Shown here: positions 7,883-16,600 of the stretch, in pieces
Position numbering within the stretch: position 1 is the stretch's first letter
Layout: each line of letters begins with the position of its first letter
Assembly (NCBI GenBank): GCA_016933695.1
Contig: JAFGAL010000030.1
Location: 62,001-126,000, forward strand
Reading direction: 5' to 3'
Length of the DNA stretch: 64,000 nucleotides
Source: Candidatus Zixiibacteriota bacterium
Lineage (GTDB): Bacteria > Zixibacteria > MSB-5A5 > GN15 > PGXB01
Notes under the pieces: model-generated
The model's database searches: none
What the model was told of the DNA's origin: nothing
What the model saw: the letters and a program-made list of their open reading frames with translations, nothing else
Program-made: the position numbers and the translations under genes

Positions 7883-8623
7883 GTGAGCGTGACCAAACAG
7901 CCCTCCGGAAAGGCATCAGTCCTCGATTTTTACGATCTGGAGTCCCCCGAATCGACCGAGTTTCGGCGGTTATTGCACCATATCAACGGACAACCGTCCC
8001 CGAACGACAAACGCGCGATCCTGATCACGTCGGCGGTGCTGTCCGAGGGCAAGTCGATTATCGCATCACTTCTGACCATCACTGCCGCCAAGCATAAAAA
8101 GCGTAAAACCCTGCTGATCGATTTCGATCTGCGCCGTCCCACCGTGCACCGGCTGTTCGGCATGCCGCTGGAAAAGGGATTGTCGGATATTCTCACGGCC
8201 GGTGTTGCGGTTCGTTCCATTATCAAATCCACCAATGAAGACAAACTCGATGTCATCACGGCCGGGAAGGGAATCCCCAATCCGTCGGAGATCATCAACG
8301 GCCCGGCGGTGCACCGCATCATCGAGGAAATGAAATTCTACTATGACTTGATCATTGTCGATTCCCCGCCGCTGGTCCCGGTAATGGATCCGATGGTGCT
8401 TCTGGATGAACTCGACGGGGCAATCATGGTGGTAAAGGCCGGCGCCACGCAGAAAACCGTGGTGGGGCGGGCCAGGGATCTGCTGGCCACCCGGAAAGAG
8501 AAATTTCTCGGCGTGGTCGTCAACAATCTTAACCGCTCCCTGCCGTACTATTACGATTACGGCTATTATGGGTACCATTACAAGCCGACCAATTCATCGT
8601 CGGACGGCAACAACTCGCGTTGA
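7883..8623 (+). CDS. Cytoplasmic BY-kinase (CpsD/CapB-type tyrosine autokinase)
   Basis: 246 residues. It has Walker A LSEGKS (K57), Walker A' LLIDFDLRRP (~74-83) and Walker B LIIVDSPPL (~155). The C-terminal tyrosine cluster has eight Tyr between 222 and 233. This is the hallmark of bacterial tyrosine autokinases that control capsule and exopolysaccharide chain length. The usual membrane activator (Wzc N-terminal/CapA, with the GNVR motif) is neither fused nor encoded here. The GTG at 7883 overlaps the AGAGGTG ribosome binding site; the GTG at 7889 is a plausible alternative start. Confidence 0.88.
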   Translation: MSVTKQPSGKASVLDFYDLESPESTEFRRLLHHINGQPSPNDKRAILITSAVLSEGKSIIASLLTITAAKHKKRKTLLIDFDLRRPTVHRLFGMPLEKGLSDILTAGVAVRSIIKSTNEDKLDVITAGKGIPNPSEIINGPAVHRIIEEMKFYYDLIIVDSPPLVPVMDPMVLLDELDGAIMVVKAGATQKTVVGRARDLLATRKEKFLGVVVNNLNRSLPYYYDYGYYGYHYKPTNSSSDGNNSR

Positions 8624-8667
8624 TCCGCATGCCGATGTCTCCTCGGACCGCCAGGTGGAAATGAGTC

Positions 8668-9528
8668 ATGAATAATATCCTGACCGTCGATCTCGAAGAA
8701 TGGTTTGTGGTCGAAAACCTGCGCGACAACATCAGCTTCATCGAATGGGAGCAAAAAACCGCCCGCATCGAACAAACCACCGACCGTTTGCTTGAATTGT
8801 TCGACCAGTACTCCGTCCGTGCCACGTTCTTCGTGCTGGGATGGATTGCCGTCAAATACCCCCGCATCATCCAGACCATTTCCCACGCCGGACATGAAAT
8901 CGGCTGTCACAGCTATCAGCATCGGCGGGTCGATACGCTTAATCGTGAGGAATTCACCCGCGACACCGAACAGGCCGTCAATGCCATCGCCGATGCCATC
9001 GGGATTGCGCCGGTCGGATACCGTGCCCCGAGCTGGTCGATCAACTCCTCGATTCCGTGGGCGTTCGAGGTCCTCAGCGAGTTCGGATTCATGTATGACT
9101 CGTCGGTCTTTCCCATCCGGCACGACATCTACGGCGAGCCGTGGGGACCGCGAACGGTGTTCAAAATGGATCTCGCCAACGGCAAATCACTTTATGAAAT
9201 ACCGGCCTCAACCGTATCTATTTTGGGCAAGAATTTTCCGGTCGGCGGCGGCGGCTATTTGCGCCATTCGCCGTACTGGTTTACTTCCTGGATGGTGAAG
9301 CGACTCAACCGGCAGAATCGTCCCGCCGTGGTCTATATTCACCCGTGGGAAATAGACGAAGATCAGCCGCGCACGGAAGGGCTTTCGGCCTTTCAGCGAT
9401 ACCGGCAATACGGGTCGATCTCAACGCTGTTGATTAAATTGGAAAAGCTCTTTCGTGAGTTTGATTTTTTCGCGGCAAGAGATTATCTTGTCACAAACAT
9501 GCGAAGACCGATAGGATTTGGAAGATAA
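8668..9528 (+). CDS. Polysaccharide deacetylase (exosortase-locus type)
   Basis: 286 residues. NodB-like fold: N-terminal TVDLEEWF with the first catalytic/metal Asp, RATFFVLGWIA, metal-binding HEIGCHSYQH, YRAPSWS and the late motif VVYIHPWEID. This arrangement matches the deacetylases found in PEP-CTERM/exosortase (XrtA) polysaccharide loci (TIGR03006-like, DUF3473 C-terminus). It lacks a signal peptide, so it should act in the cytoplasm. It likely removes N-acetyl groups from the polymer or its lipid-linked precursor. No exosortase or glycosyltransferase is present in this window. Its stop codon shares one base with the next ATG. Confidence 0.85.
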   Translation: MNNILTVDLEEWFVVENLRDNISFIEWEQKTARIEQTTDRLLELFDQYSVRATFFVLGWIAVKYPRIIQTISHAGHEIGCHSYQHRRVDTLNREEFTRDTEQAVNAIADAIGIAPVGYRAPSWSINSSIPWAFEVLSEFGFMYDSSVFPIRHDIYGEPWGPRTVFKMDLANGKSLYEIPASTVSILGKNFPVGGGGYLRHSPYWFTSWMVKRLNRQNRPAVVYIHPWEIDEDQPRTEGLSAFQRYRQYGSISTLLIKLEKLFREFDFFAARDYLVTNMRRPIGFGR

Positions 9529-10613
9529 TGAAAAGTCGTGTGGCAGTACTAAAAACTGATTCCCGCAGAATCCTCGATGATTATCGCAGACTGCTGGAAG
9601 CGATCGACTATAAGTCGATTCTGGATTTCAATCAGGATGCCGTCATCAAACTGAACCTCTCCTGGACCAAGTATTTCCCGGCCTGTTCGTCCCAGCCCTG
9701 GCAGGTCGAGGGAGTGGTCAAGACTCTGGTCGAGGACGGCTTCCCGAAAGACAGGCTGTTTCCGCTGGAAAACAAAACGGTTGTGACCAATCCGCTCAAG
9801 GGGGCAAAAAACAATCTCTGGTTGCCGGTCCTCAATAAATACGGCTTGTCGTATACCGAACTGCCCGGGGTGGAATGGATCGTTTACGATTTCAAGGAAA
9901 AACTGCTCAAACTCAATGAGATTTTCCCCGAAGGTATTCAGATTCCGAAAATGTTTGTCGGCAAGCAGATTATTCACCTGCCAACCGTGAAAACCCACGG
10001 GCATGCCACCACCACCGGTGCGATTAAAAACGCCTTCGGCGGGCTGCTCAAGGAAGTCCGGCATTACGCACACAAGTACATGCACGAGGTCCTGGTCGAT
10101 TTGATGCTGATGCAAAAGGAACTGCATCCGAATATTCTCGCCGTCATGGATGGGACCGTCTGCGGCGACGGGGCCGGACCGCGTACCATGACACCCCACG
10201 CCAAAAACCTGATTCTGGCCTCTGCCGATTCGGTGGCGATCGACGCCGTCGCCGCCAAACTGATGGGATTCGATCCGCTTTCGATTCCTTATTTGCGCAT
10301 GTGCCATGAACGCGGATTGGGCGTCGCGGATATCAGGGAAATCGAGGTGGTCGGACAGGACATCTCGGAAATCAATTTCGGTTTCAAAACCAAGAAATCA
10401 TTTGTGATCTGGGGCGATCAGATGCTCCGCAAGGGGCCGCTTCGTTTTCTCGAAAAAATCGCTCTGCATTCTCCGCTGGTGGTGTGGGCGCCGATGGCAA
10501 GCAATATTTATCACGACTGGTTCTGGTATCCCATTGTCGGAAAGTCCGTCATTCGCAAGTTTAACTCTACGGAATGGGGTCGGCTTTTCGACGCCTACAA
10601 AACGGGAAAATAG
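9528..10613 (+). CDS. DUF362-family protein
   Basis: 361 residues. It matches the DUF362 pattern: AVIKLNLSW near the N-terminus, IIHLPTVKTHGHATTTGAIKN, NILAVMDGTVCGDGAGPR and ILASADSVAIDAVAAKLMGF. No ferredoxin-type cysteine clusters are present, unlike many family members. The biochemical role of the family is unsettled. The one-base stop/start overlap with the deacetylase and its place at the end of the locus suggest a part in polymer modification, which is inference. A palindrome-rich 130-base gap with no further gene follows. Confidence 0.75.
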   Translation: MKSRVAVLKTDSRRILDDYRRLLEAIDYKSILDFNQDAVIKLNLSWTKYFPACSSQPWQVEGVVKTLVEDGFPKDRLFPLENKTVVTNPLKGAKNNLWLPVLNKYGLSYTELPGVEWIVYDFKEKLLKLNEIFPEGIQIPKMFVGKQIIHLPTVKTHGHATTTGAIKNAFGGLLKEVRHYAHKYMHEVLVDLMLMQKELHPNILAVMDGTVCGDGAGPRTMTPHAKNLILASADSVAIDAVAAKLMGFDPLSIPYLRMCHERGLGVADIREIEVVGQDISEINFGFKTKKSFVIWGDQMLRKGPLRFLEKIALHSPLVVWAPMASNIYHDWFWYPIVGKSVIRKFNSTEWGRLFDAYKTGK

Positions 10614-10686
10614 GCGGTTCCGCTGAACTCCGGCATGATGCCATCGTATGTATACATGGCAACTGCCGAAAATACACAAATACTTC

Positions 10687-10725
10687 TTGACTACTAATTG
10701 TATAATCGATAAATAGTTAGTAGTC
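10687..10725 (+). promoter_or_regulatory. Promoter with embedded 9-bp inverted-repeat operator
   Basis: TTGACT (10687-10692) and TAAATA (10110+600, i.e. 10710-10715) are 17 bases apart; a TATAAT also occurs at 10701. A perfect inverted repeat GACTACTAA (10689-10697) / TTAGTAGTC (10717-10725) overlaps the -35 element and spans the -10 region. That is the geometry of a repressor operator. A strong ribosome binding site (GAGGAGGAG) follows before the ATG at 10747. Confidence 0.55.
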
Positions 10726-10746
10726 AGTCACCGAGGAGGAGTAAGG

Positions 10747-11427
10747 ATGAAAAAGCTTATTATCGTATGTGTTATGGTCGCGCTGATCTGTAATGTCGCC
10801 CTGGCGCGAAAAAAAGACAAAGCCGGATCGGTGGATGATAATGTGTTTACCGATTCCCAGTACGGCTATTTGCTGAAGGTTTCCGATGACTGGAAATACA
10901 GCATTAAGAAAGAAAGTGACAATACCCGGCTGATTCTCACCCAGAAAAACTATGAAATCCCGACGCATTTTCTCCATGCGCCAAATTATACCACCGTGCC
11001 GAAGGTGACCGTAGTTGTCGATACCACCTCTCTGCCGCTTAAGCTTTTCGTTGATTCCCTGTTGTTGGATGAAGTCAACTCCAAACAGCGCAAGGACATT
11101 CTGGCAGAGTTCCCGCTGTTGTACGGGGACTTCCAGCTGAAAAAACGGGCCCAAATGTCAATCGGCGAGGTTGAAGGCATCCGGATTACCGGACAACAGC
11201 AATATACCATCCAAGTGCAGCGGCAGGGGTCGGAATCAAATCTGGGCGACGTCGTAACTGATTTTTATGGCGGTTCGGTCTTTTTTGCCAAGCTTGATGA
11301 TGAACATATTATTATGTTTCATTTTATCTGCGAATGGCGCTATTATGAATCGCTTGACCCGGTGTTTGAAAATCTGCTGAAGGGATTGCAGTTCCCGGGC
11401 GGTGAGGTGGAAGAGGCCGAGGGATAA
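10747..11427 (+). CDS. Secreted protein of unknown function
   Basis: 226 residues. A clear Sec signal peptide (KKLIIVCVMVALICNVALA, cleavage near ALA-RK) is followed by a mixed alpha/beta domain starting YGYLLKVSDDWKYSIKKE. That opening resembles the first strands of PsbP/DUF1795-like lipid-pocket proteins. The C-terminus is acidic (EVEEAEG). It is likely periplasmic. It has its own promoter with an operator-like inverted repeat, so it is probably separately regulated, and the lapA-like gene lies 98 bases further on. Family assignment is a weak guess. Confidence 0.7.
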   Translation: MKKLIIVCVMVALICNVALARKKDKAGSVDDNVFTDSQYGYLLKVSDDWKYSIKKESDNTRLILTQKNYEIPTHFLHAPNYTTVPKVTVVVDTTSLPLKLFVDSLLLDEVNSKQRKDILAEFPLLYGDFQLKKRAQMSIGEVEGIRITGQQQYTIQVQRQGSESNLGDVVTDFYGGSVFFAKLDDEHIIMFHFICEWRYYESLDPVFENLLKGLQFPGGEVEEAEG

Positions 11428-11525
11428 CCGTCGCGTCTTTGATAATCACCGCGACGGCTATTCCGTGGGGGTAAAAGCAGTCGACTTGTTGTTGAGATGG
11501 AAAGATATTCTTCCAAGGAGGAAGT

Positions 11526-11852
11526 ATGTGGGTGTTCCGGTCAATCCTGATTCTGATAATAATCGCGGTCATTATCGGATTCGCTCTCTATAACAGCGGT
11601 CCCGGTCAGACCGTGGATGTCAATTTGATCTGGACGGAACGAATCGACGTACCGGTTATCACCGTGGTCTTCTGGTCCTTCATTCTGGGAGCGCTGGTTT
11701 CCTGGTTGCTGTTCATCTCGGTATATCTCAAGCAGTCCAACCAGATTCGCGAAGCCAACAAGGCGGTTAAGGGACTGGTGGCCGAAGTTACCGCATTGCG
11801 CAACCGGCCGATCGAGGAAACCAGAGATTTATTGAAAAACAAGGGTGAATGA
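11526..11852 (+). CDS. lapA: LapA-domain inner-membrane protein
   Basis: 108 residues. Two membrane helices (residues ~4-21 and ~44-65) are separated by a short loop (NSGPGQTVDVNLIWTERIDVP), and a basic coiled-coil tail follows. This is the LapA/DUF1049 architecture. In E. coli, LapA is encoded with LapB and acts with it in controlling lipopolysaccharide synthesis through FtsH/LpxC. The ATG follows an AAGGAGGAAGT ribosome binding site. The LapB-like TPR gene comes 10 bases downstream, matching the enterobacterial gene pair. Confidence 0.8.
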   Translation: MWVFRSILILIIIAVIIGFALYNSGPGQTVDVNLIWTERIDVPVITVVFWSFILGALVSWLLFISVYLKQSNQIREANKAVKGLVAEVTALRNRPIEETRDLLKNKGE

Positions 11853-11862
11853 CGGAGCGGCA

Positions 11863-12987
11863 ATGGATACGATTATCATCATATTTCTTCTGGCGGTTAT
11901 TGCGCTGATTTTAACCTATATATACTACGACCGCTACCGGAAAGAAAAAAAGAGCAAGGACCCCAGGGCCTATATCGACGGCTTGCGGGCGATGCTGGAT
12001 GGTCGCGATGAAATCGCGTTTAACAAGTTTCGCGATGTGGTTACCGAAGACAGTACCAATATTGATGCGTATTTGCGAATCGGAACGATCCTGCGAAAAT
12101 ACGGCAAAGTCGACAAGGCCCTGCAGGTGCATAAAGATTTGACCTTGCGCCACGGACTGGATCTTGAGGATAAACGGCGAATTTTGCAGGCACTCAGTGA
12201 GGATTTCTCACTTCTCGGTGATACCGAAGCAGCACTGAATGCCACGCGTGAACTCCTCGCACTTGATGCCGGCAATCGCTGGGCGCATGCACAACTACTG
12301 AAAATCTACTCCATTGCCGCCGACTGGGATAAAGCCTACGATACCAAGGAAAAACTGATCAAGCTGGATGGGGACCGTTCCCGCAAGGGATTGGCGATCT
12401 ACCGCTTCCATCAGGGCGAACGACTCTATGATCGGAAAGAATACCACAAATCCCGTCTTTTGTTCAAGGAAGCTATCAATATGGACCCCGCCTGCGTGCA
12501 GGCCTATATTAAAATCGGTGATTCCTACGCACTCGAGAATCGCCTGGAAGACGCCGTGGCGGTTTGGCAAAAACTGGTGAAAACCGTTCCCGAATCAGCC
12601 AATGCGGTACTGGGACGTTTGAAAAAAGCACTCTTTGATCTGGGACGATTCGGCGATATCTCCACGGTCTGCGAGGAAATTCTCGAAGCGTCACCGAAGA
12701 ATCTGGAGGCCCGTCTGGCGCTGGCCGACTATCATCTGAAAAAAGGCGAGCAGTCATTGGCGACCGAACACCTCCAGACCGCCATCGACGATCATCCCGA
12801 TTCGTATATCCCGGTTCTGGAACTGGCCAAACTGTATCTGGCCCGGGGGGAGCATAAACGACTGTCAAATCTGATCGATCTGCTGAAGTCCCGTCAGGAA
12901 TCGGTCGAGAAACCCGCCGAAGGAAAACGAAAAAAAAACGTGAATCCGACACCCACCGTCGAGGATGACGTGCTGATGGGGGGGTAG
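11863..12987 (+). CDS. LapB-like membrane-anchored TPR protein without rubredoxin domain
   Basis: 374 residues. An N-terminal membrane helix (TIIIIFLLAVIALILTYIYY) is followed by a short basic stretch and about eight TPR units, e.g. AYLRIGTILRKYGKVDKALQVH and AYIKIGDSYALENRLEDAVAVW. The order lapA-TPR and the anchor-plus-TPR design match LapB (YciM). E. coli LapB ends in a CxxC rubredoxin-like domain. This protein has no CxxC pair and ends in a basic/acidic tail instead. ATG 11863 (after GACGGAGCGG) is chosen over the GTG at 11845, which would overlap lapA. A regulator or assembler of envelope lipid synthesis is likely, with the mechanism perhaps altered. Confidence 0.75.
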   Translation: MDTIIIIFLLAVIALILTYIYYDRYRKEKKSKDPRAYIDGLRAMLDGRDEIAFNKFRDVVTEDSTNIDAYLRIGTILRKYGKVDKALQVHKDLTLRHGLDLEDKRRILQALSEDFSLLGDTEAALNATRELLALDAGNRWAHAQLLKIYSIAADWDKAYDTKEKLIKLDGDRSRKGLAIYRFHQGERLYDRKEYHKSRLLFKEAINMDPACVQAYIKIGDSYALENRLEDAVAVWQKLVKTVPESANAVLGRLKKALFDLGRFGDISTVCEEILEASPKNLEARLALADYHLKKGEQSLATEHLQTAIDDHPDSYIPVLELAKLYLARGEHKRLSNLIDLLKSRQESVEKPAEGKRKKNVNPTPTVEDDVLMGG

Positions 12988-12989
12988 CA

Positions 12990-13994
12990 TTGCGTCGCCT
13001 GATTGTACAGCTCGTACTTGGGGTGTGTCTGATCCCGGTTTTTGTGTCGATAGCCGTATCCGGTGAAATCTACGATCTTATTCGGGACGGCAACCTCGTG
13101 GAAGCCCGCGAGAAAATCGATGCCACCGCGACCGCATCGCGTCGCAACGGTACGCTGTTGTACTATCAGGCGCTGATCGAATCCGACGGCGCCCAGTCGC
13201 TGGAATATCTCGAAACCGCATTCAAAACCGGCATGGCGCCGGAATATCTCGAAGATAATATCTATCGCATGGCTTTGTACTATCTGGCCGCGAAAGATTT
13301 CGACCGGTTGGAATCGACCGCCCAGGCCTACCTGCAATACTGGGAAAACGGACGGCATCGTTCCGAAATCCTGCGATTGTATGCCATCGCCTGTGAACAA
13401 AACCGGGAAACTGATCGGGCCGACCGCCATCGCGAACGACTGTTGAAAGAATGCGAGGGCAGTCGCATGGAATACCTCGCGCAATTGGATCAGGCGGTGC
13501 GCCATTACCGCAACCGTGAATATATCAAGGCCCAGAATGTCTGCCGGCGCCTGGCGGACACGCAGTACGATGAAGTCGTCGTGCCTGCGCTGTATATGCT
13601 GTCATTTTATGCCATGGAACAGAAACGGGTGGACGATGCCATTCTGTACTATAACCTCCTGCGCGAGGGATACCCCAATGCGGTTGGGGTGGACGATCTA
13701 ATCGAGTTGTTCAGCGGTATGCAACGCATCGAGTCGACCATTGACGCCGACCGAATCACCGGCACGACCTATACCGTGCAGGCTGGGGTCTTTTCCGTGA
13801 AAGATAACGCCAAACGCCTCGGCGAACGGCTCGAACGTCACGGTCAACCCGTGGAGATTGCCACCAAAATCATATCGGATACCCGGTACTATGTCGTCTA
13901 TGTCGGAAAATTCAACTCCTCCGACGAGGCGATGGCGTTCAAATCCCGTCTGGAATCACTGGAAAATGAAGCCTATCAAGTTGTAGCACGATGA
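12990..13994 (+). CDS. Secreted SPOR-domain protein
   Basis: 334 residues. An N-terminal signal sequence (LIVQLVLGVCLIPVFVSIAVSG) is followed by TPR-like helices (~30-240) and a C-terminal SPOR domain (~262-334: TTYTVQAGVFSVKDNAKRLGERL...YYVVYVGKF). SPOR domains bind denuded peptidoglycan at division sites, so a periplasmic cell-wall role is likely. The TTG start at 12990 lies two bases after the preceding stop, behind a G-rich ribosome binding site. The gene overlaps mutS by four bases (ATGA), which places an envelope gene in the same transcript as mismatch repair. Confidence 0.85.
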   Translation: MRRLIVQLVLGVCLIPVFVSIAVSGEIYDLIRDGNLVEAREKIDATATASRRNGTLLYYQALIESDGAQSLEYLETAFKTGMAPEYLEDNIYRMALYYLAAKDFDRLESTAQAYLQYWENGRHRSEILRLYAIACEQNRETDRADRHRERLLKECEGSRMEYLAQLDQAVRHYRNREYIKAQNVCRRLADTQYDEVVVPALYMLSFYAMEQKRVDDAILYYNLLREGYPNAVGVDDLIELFSGMQRIESTIDADRITGTTYTVQAGVFSVKDNAKRLGERLERHGQPVEIATKIISDTRYYVVYVGKFNSSDEAMAFKSRLESLENEAYQVVAR

Positions 13995-16600
13995 AAGCGT
14001 CATCCTCGGCAAATCAGGGTATGACGCCGCTGATGCGTCAGTATCAGGCCTTCAAGGAAAAATACCCGGACAAAATACTCTTCTTCCGCATGGGAGATTT
14101 TTTCGAGATGTTCGGCGACGATGCGGTCAAGGCCGCGCCGATTCTGCAAATCGCACTGACCTCGCGCGGACATATCAACGGACAGAAAATTCCTCTGGCC
14201 GGTGTCCCGCATCACAGTGCCGATAAATACCTGGCCAAACTGCTGGCGGCGGGGGAGAAAGTGGTCGTGGTCGAGCAGGTGGAGGACCCGCGTCTGGCAA
14301 AGGGCATTGTCAAACGCGACGTGGTCGAAGTCCTCACGCCCGGAACCGCAACGATCGACGGCGCGCTCGATGATACCGCGTCGTTGTACCTGGTGGCGCT
14401 GTTTCCGTCGGGAACAACCATCGGGATGGCGATCATTGATCTGTCCACCGGCAAATTCGCGCTGGATGAAGGTGAACGCGATGATATCCTGGAACGATTG
14501 CAGGTGCTCGCCCCGCAGGAAATTCTCTATCCCGCCTTCGAGACCGAGGATGACCTGGTGAAAACCCTGAGGCGTTTCGGCGAAAAGAACGTGACCCTGT
14601 ACGAAGAATGGAAATTTGATTGCGCCACTGCCGAACGCGAACTGTGCGACTTTTTCGGCGTCAGTACTCTCGACGGATTCGGCGTCGGCGCCATGAAAAC
14701 CGCTCTGGCCGCCGCCGGAGCGGTGTACCGTTACCTGCGCGAAAACAACCGGTCCAAACTCGATCATGTCACACGCCTGACGGTTGCCGAATCCGATGAA
14801 CATATCCTGCTTGATTACAACACCGTTCGCAATCTGGAACTGGTGAAAAACCTGTCCGAAAACACCGAGAAGGGTTCGCTATACTGGTCGGTCAATAAAA
14901 CCGTCACCGCCGGCGGCGCACGACGACTGAAAGACAATCTTCTGCATCCGTTCAAAACGCTCGGACCGATTACCTATCGACGGCAGGGCGTTCGGGAACT
15001 GTATACCAACCGCGAAACGGCGCTTGACCTTCCCGGCCTGCTGAAAAAACTCCCCGATCTGGAACGGCTGGCCGGGCGGCTCGGCATGCGTAAAATCAAC
15101 CCCCGTCAACTGGCGTCACTCGGCGACGGACTGGCGGTTGGCGCTGATGTCATCGCCATGGTCAGCGGACTGTTCGCCGACGTGTTCACAGACATGGTGC
15201 GGCAGTACCCCGATCTGCATGATGTCGTCGACACCATTGCCGGAGCACTGGTCGACGAACCGCCGCTGGTTGCCTCCAGGGGCGGCATGATCCGGCATGG
15301 GTATTCCTCCGAACTTGATGATCTGGTGGCGTCGATCAAGGGCGCGCGCGAATATATCGCCTCCCTGCAAAAAACCGAACGCGAACGGACTGATATCTCA
15401 TCGCTGAAAGTCGGCTATAATAAAGTATTTGGGTACTATATCGAAATCACCAAAACCCATCAGGACAAAGTCCCCGACAACTACATTCGCAAACAGACTC
15501 TGGTCAACGCCGAACGATATATCACCGAGGAATTGAAAGAGAAAGAAGATTTGATCACCGCCGCCGAAGAGAAAATCTTCTCGCTTGAAGAACGGCTGTT
15601 CAATGAACTGGTCGAAAAAGTCGCGACTTCCCTTGAAGACATTCTTTTGACGGCGAATTGCCTTTCGGAAATCGACCTGATTGTTGCCCTGGCCAATCTG
15701 GCCGCCGAAAAAAACTACTGCTGTCCGGAAATCGATGACGGCGGCATGCTGGAAATCACCGGCGGACGTCACCCGGTTATCGAAGATCTGCTCCCGCCGG
15801 GAAACTTCGTCAGCAATGATCTCGCACTCGATCGCGACGGTGACCGGATTATGATCCTCACCGGCCCCAATATGTCGGGCAAATCAACCTACCTGCGTCA
15901 AATCGGCCTGATCGTCATCCTGGCGCAGATTGGTTCGTTCGTTCCCGCCGAATCGGCCCGTATCGGATTGGTCGATCGGGTCTTCACGCGGGTCGGCGCC
16001 ATCGACAATCTCGCCCGTGGACAGTCGACCTTTCTGGTCGAAATGATCGAGACCTCCAACATCCTGCACAATGCCACCGAGAAATCACTCATCCTGCTCG
16101 ATGAAGTCGGACGAGGAACTTCGACTTTCGATGGGCTTTCCATCGCCTGGTCGGTGGTCGAATACATCAATGAACAAAACCGCGCCCGCACCGTCTTTGC
16201 CACGCATTACCATGAACTGACCGGGCTGGCCGCCATTTACGACCGGGTCTTCAACTGCCAGGTGTCGGTCAAACGCTGGGAAAACCAGATCGTCTTTCTG
16301 CACAAGATTATTCCCGGTGGATGCGATGATTCCTACGGCGTCGAAGTTGCACGACTGGCCGGAATTCCGCGCCGCACCATCACCCGGTCCCGCGAGCTAT
16401 TGCGCCTGCTGGAATCGGGGAAATTCTCCCAGTCAGAATTGGCCCGCGGGATTCATCGCAATATCAACCAGCGCTCCCTGTTCGATCCGCAGCCGTCAGA
16501 GATCGAGAAGGACATCCGCGCCCTTGATATTAATGCCATCTCTCCGATGGATGCCCTGCGTATGTTAAGTGAACTGAAAGACAAACTCGATGACCGATAA
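13991..16600 (+). CDS. mutS: DNA mismatch repair protein MutS
   Basis: 869 residues, typical MutS1 length. The mismatch-reading Phe-x-Glu motif is in GDFFEMF (F37-F38-E39). Connector, lever (PLAGVPHH... and GYYIEITKTHQDKVP) and ATPase domains follow. The Walker A GPNMSGKST is at ~625, with an ATPase signature LLDEVGRGTSTFDGLS and ATHYHELT. The last residues end SELKDKLDDR. It recognises mispairs and recruits MutL. The start overlaps the SPOR gene stop and the end overlaps mutL by 11 bases, so the three are translationally coupled. Confidence 0.98.
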   Translation: MKASSSANQGMTPLMRQYQAFKEKYPDKILFFRMGDFFEMFGDDAVKAAPILQIALTSRGHINGQKIPLAGVPHHSADKYLAKLLAAGEKVVVVEQVEDPRLAKGIVKRDVVEVLTPGTATIDGALDDTASLYLVALFPSGTTIGMAIIDLSTGKFALDEGERDDILERLQVLAPQEILYPAFETEDDLVKTLRRFGEKNVTLYEEWKFDCATAERELCDFFGVSTLDGFGVGAMKTALAAAGAVYRYLRENNRSKLDHVTRLTVAESDEHILLDYNTVRNLELVKNLSENTEKGSLYWSVNKTVTAGGARRLKDNLLHPFKTLGPITYRRQGVRELYTNRETALDLPGLLKKLPDLERLAGRLGMRKINPRQLASLGDGLAVGADVIAMVSGLFADVFTDMVRQYPDLHDVVDTIAGALVDEPPLVASRGGMIRHGYSSELDDLVASIKGAREYIASLQKTERERTDISSLKVGYNKVFGYYIEITKTHQDKVPDNYIRKQTLVNAERYITEELKEKEDLITAAEEKIFSLEERLFNELVEKVATSLEDILLTANCLSEIDLIVALANLAAEKNYCCPEIDDGGMLEITGGRHPVIEDLLPPGNFVSNDLALDRDGDRIMILTGPNMSGKSTYLRQIGLIVILAQIGSFVPAESARIGLVDRVFTRVGAIDNLARGQSTFLVEMIETSNILHNATEKSLILLDEVGRGTSTFDGLSIAWSVVEYINEQNRARTVFATHYHELTGLAAIYDRVFNCQVSVKRWENQIVFLHKIIPGGCDDSYGVEVARLAGIPRRTITRSRELLRLLESGKFSQSELARGIHRNINQRSLFDPQPSEIEKDIRALDINAISPMDALRMLSELKDKLDDR

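Noticed and set aside
10639-10663. TGCCAT/ATGGCA hairpin containing the palindrome ATGTATACAT
   Set aside because: It could be a weak terminator for the exopolysaccharide locus, but there is no T tract and the stem is short.
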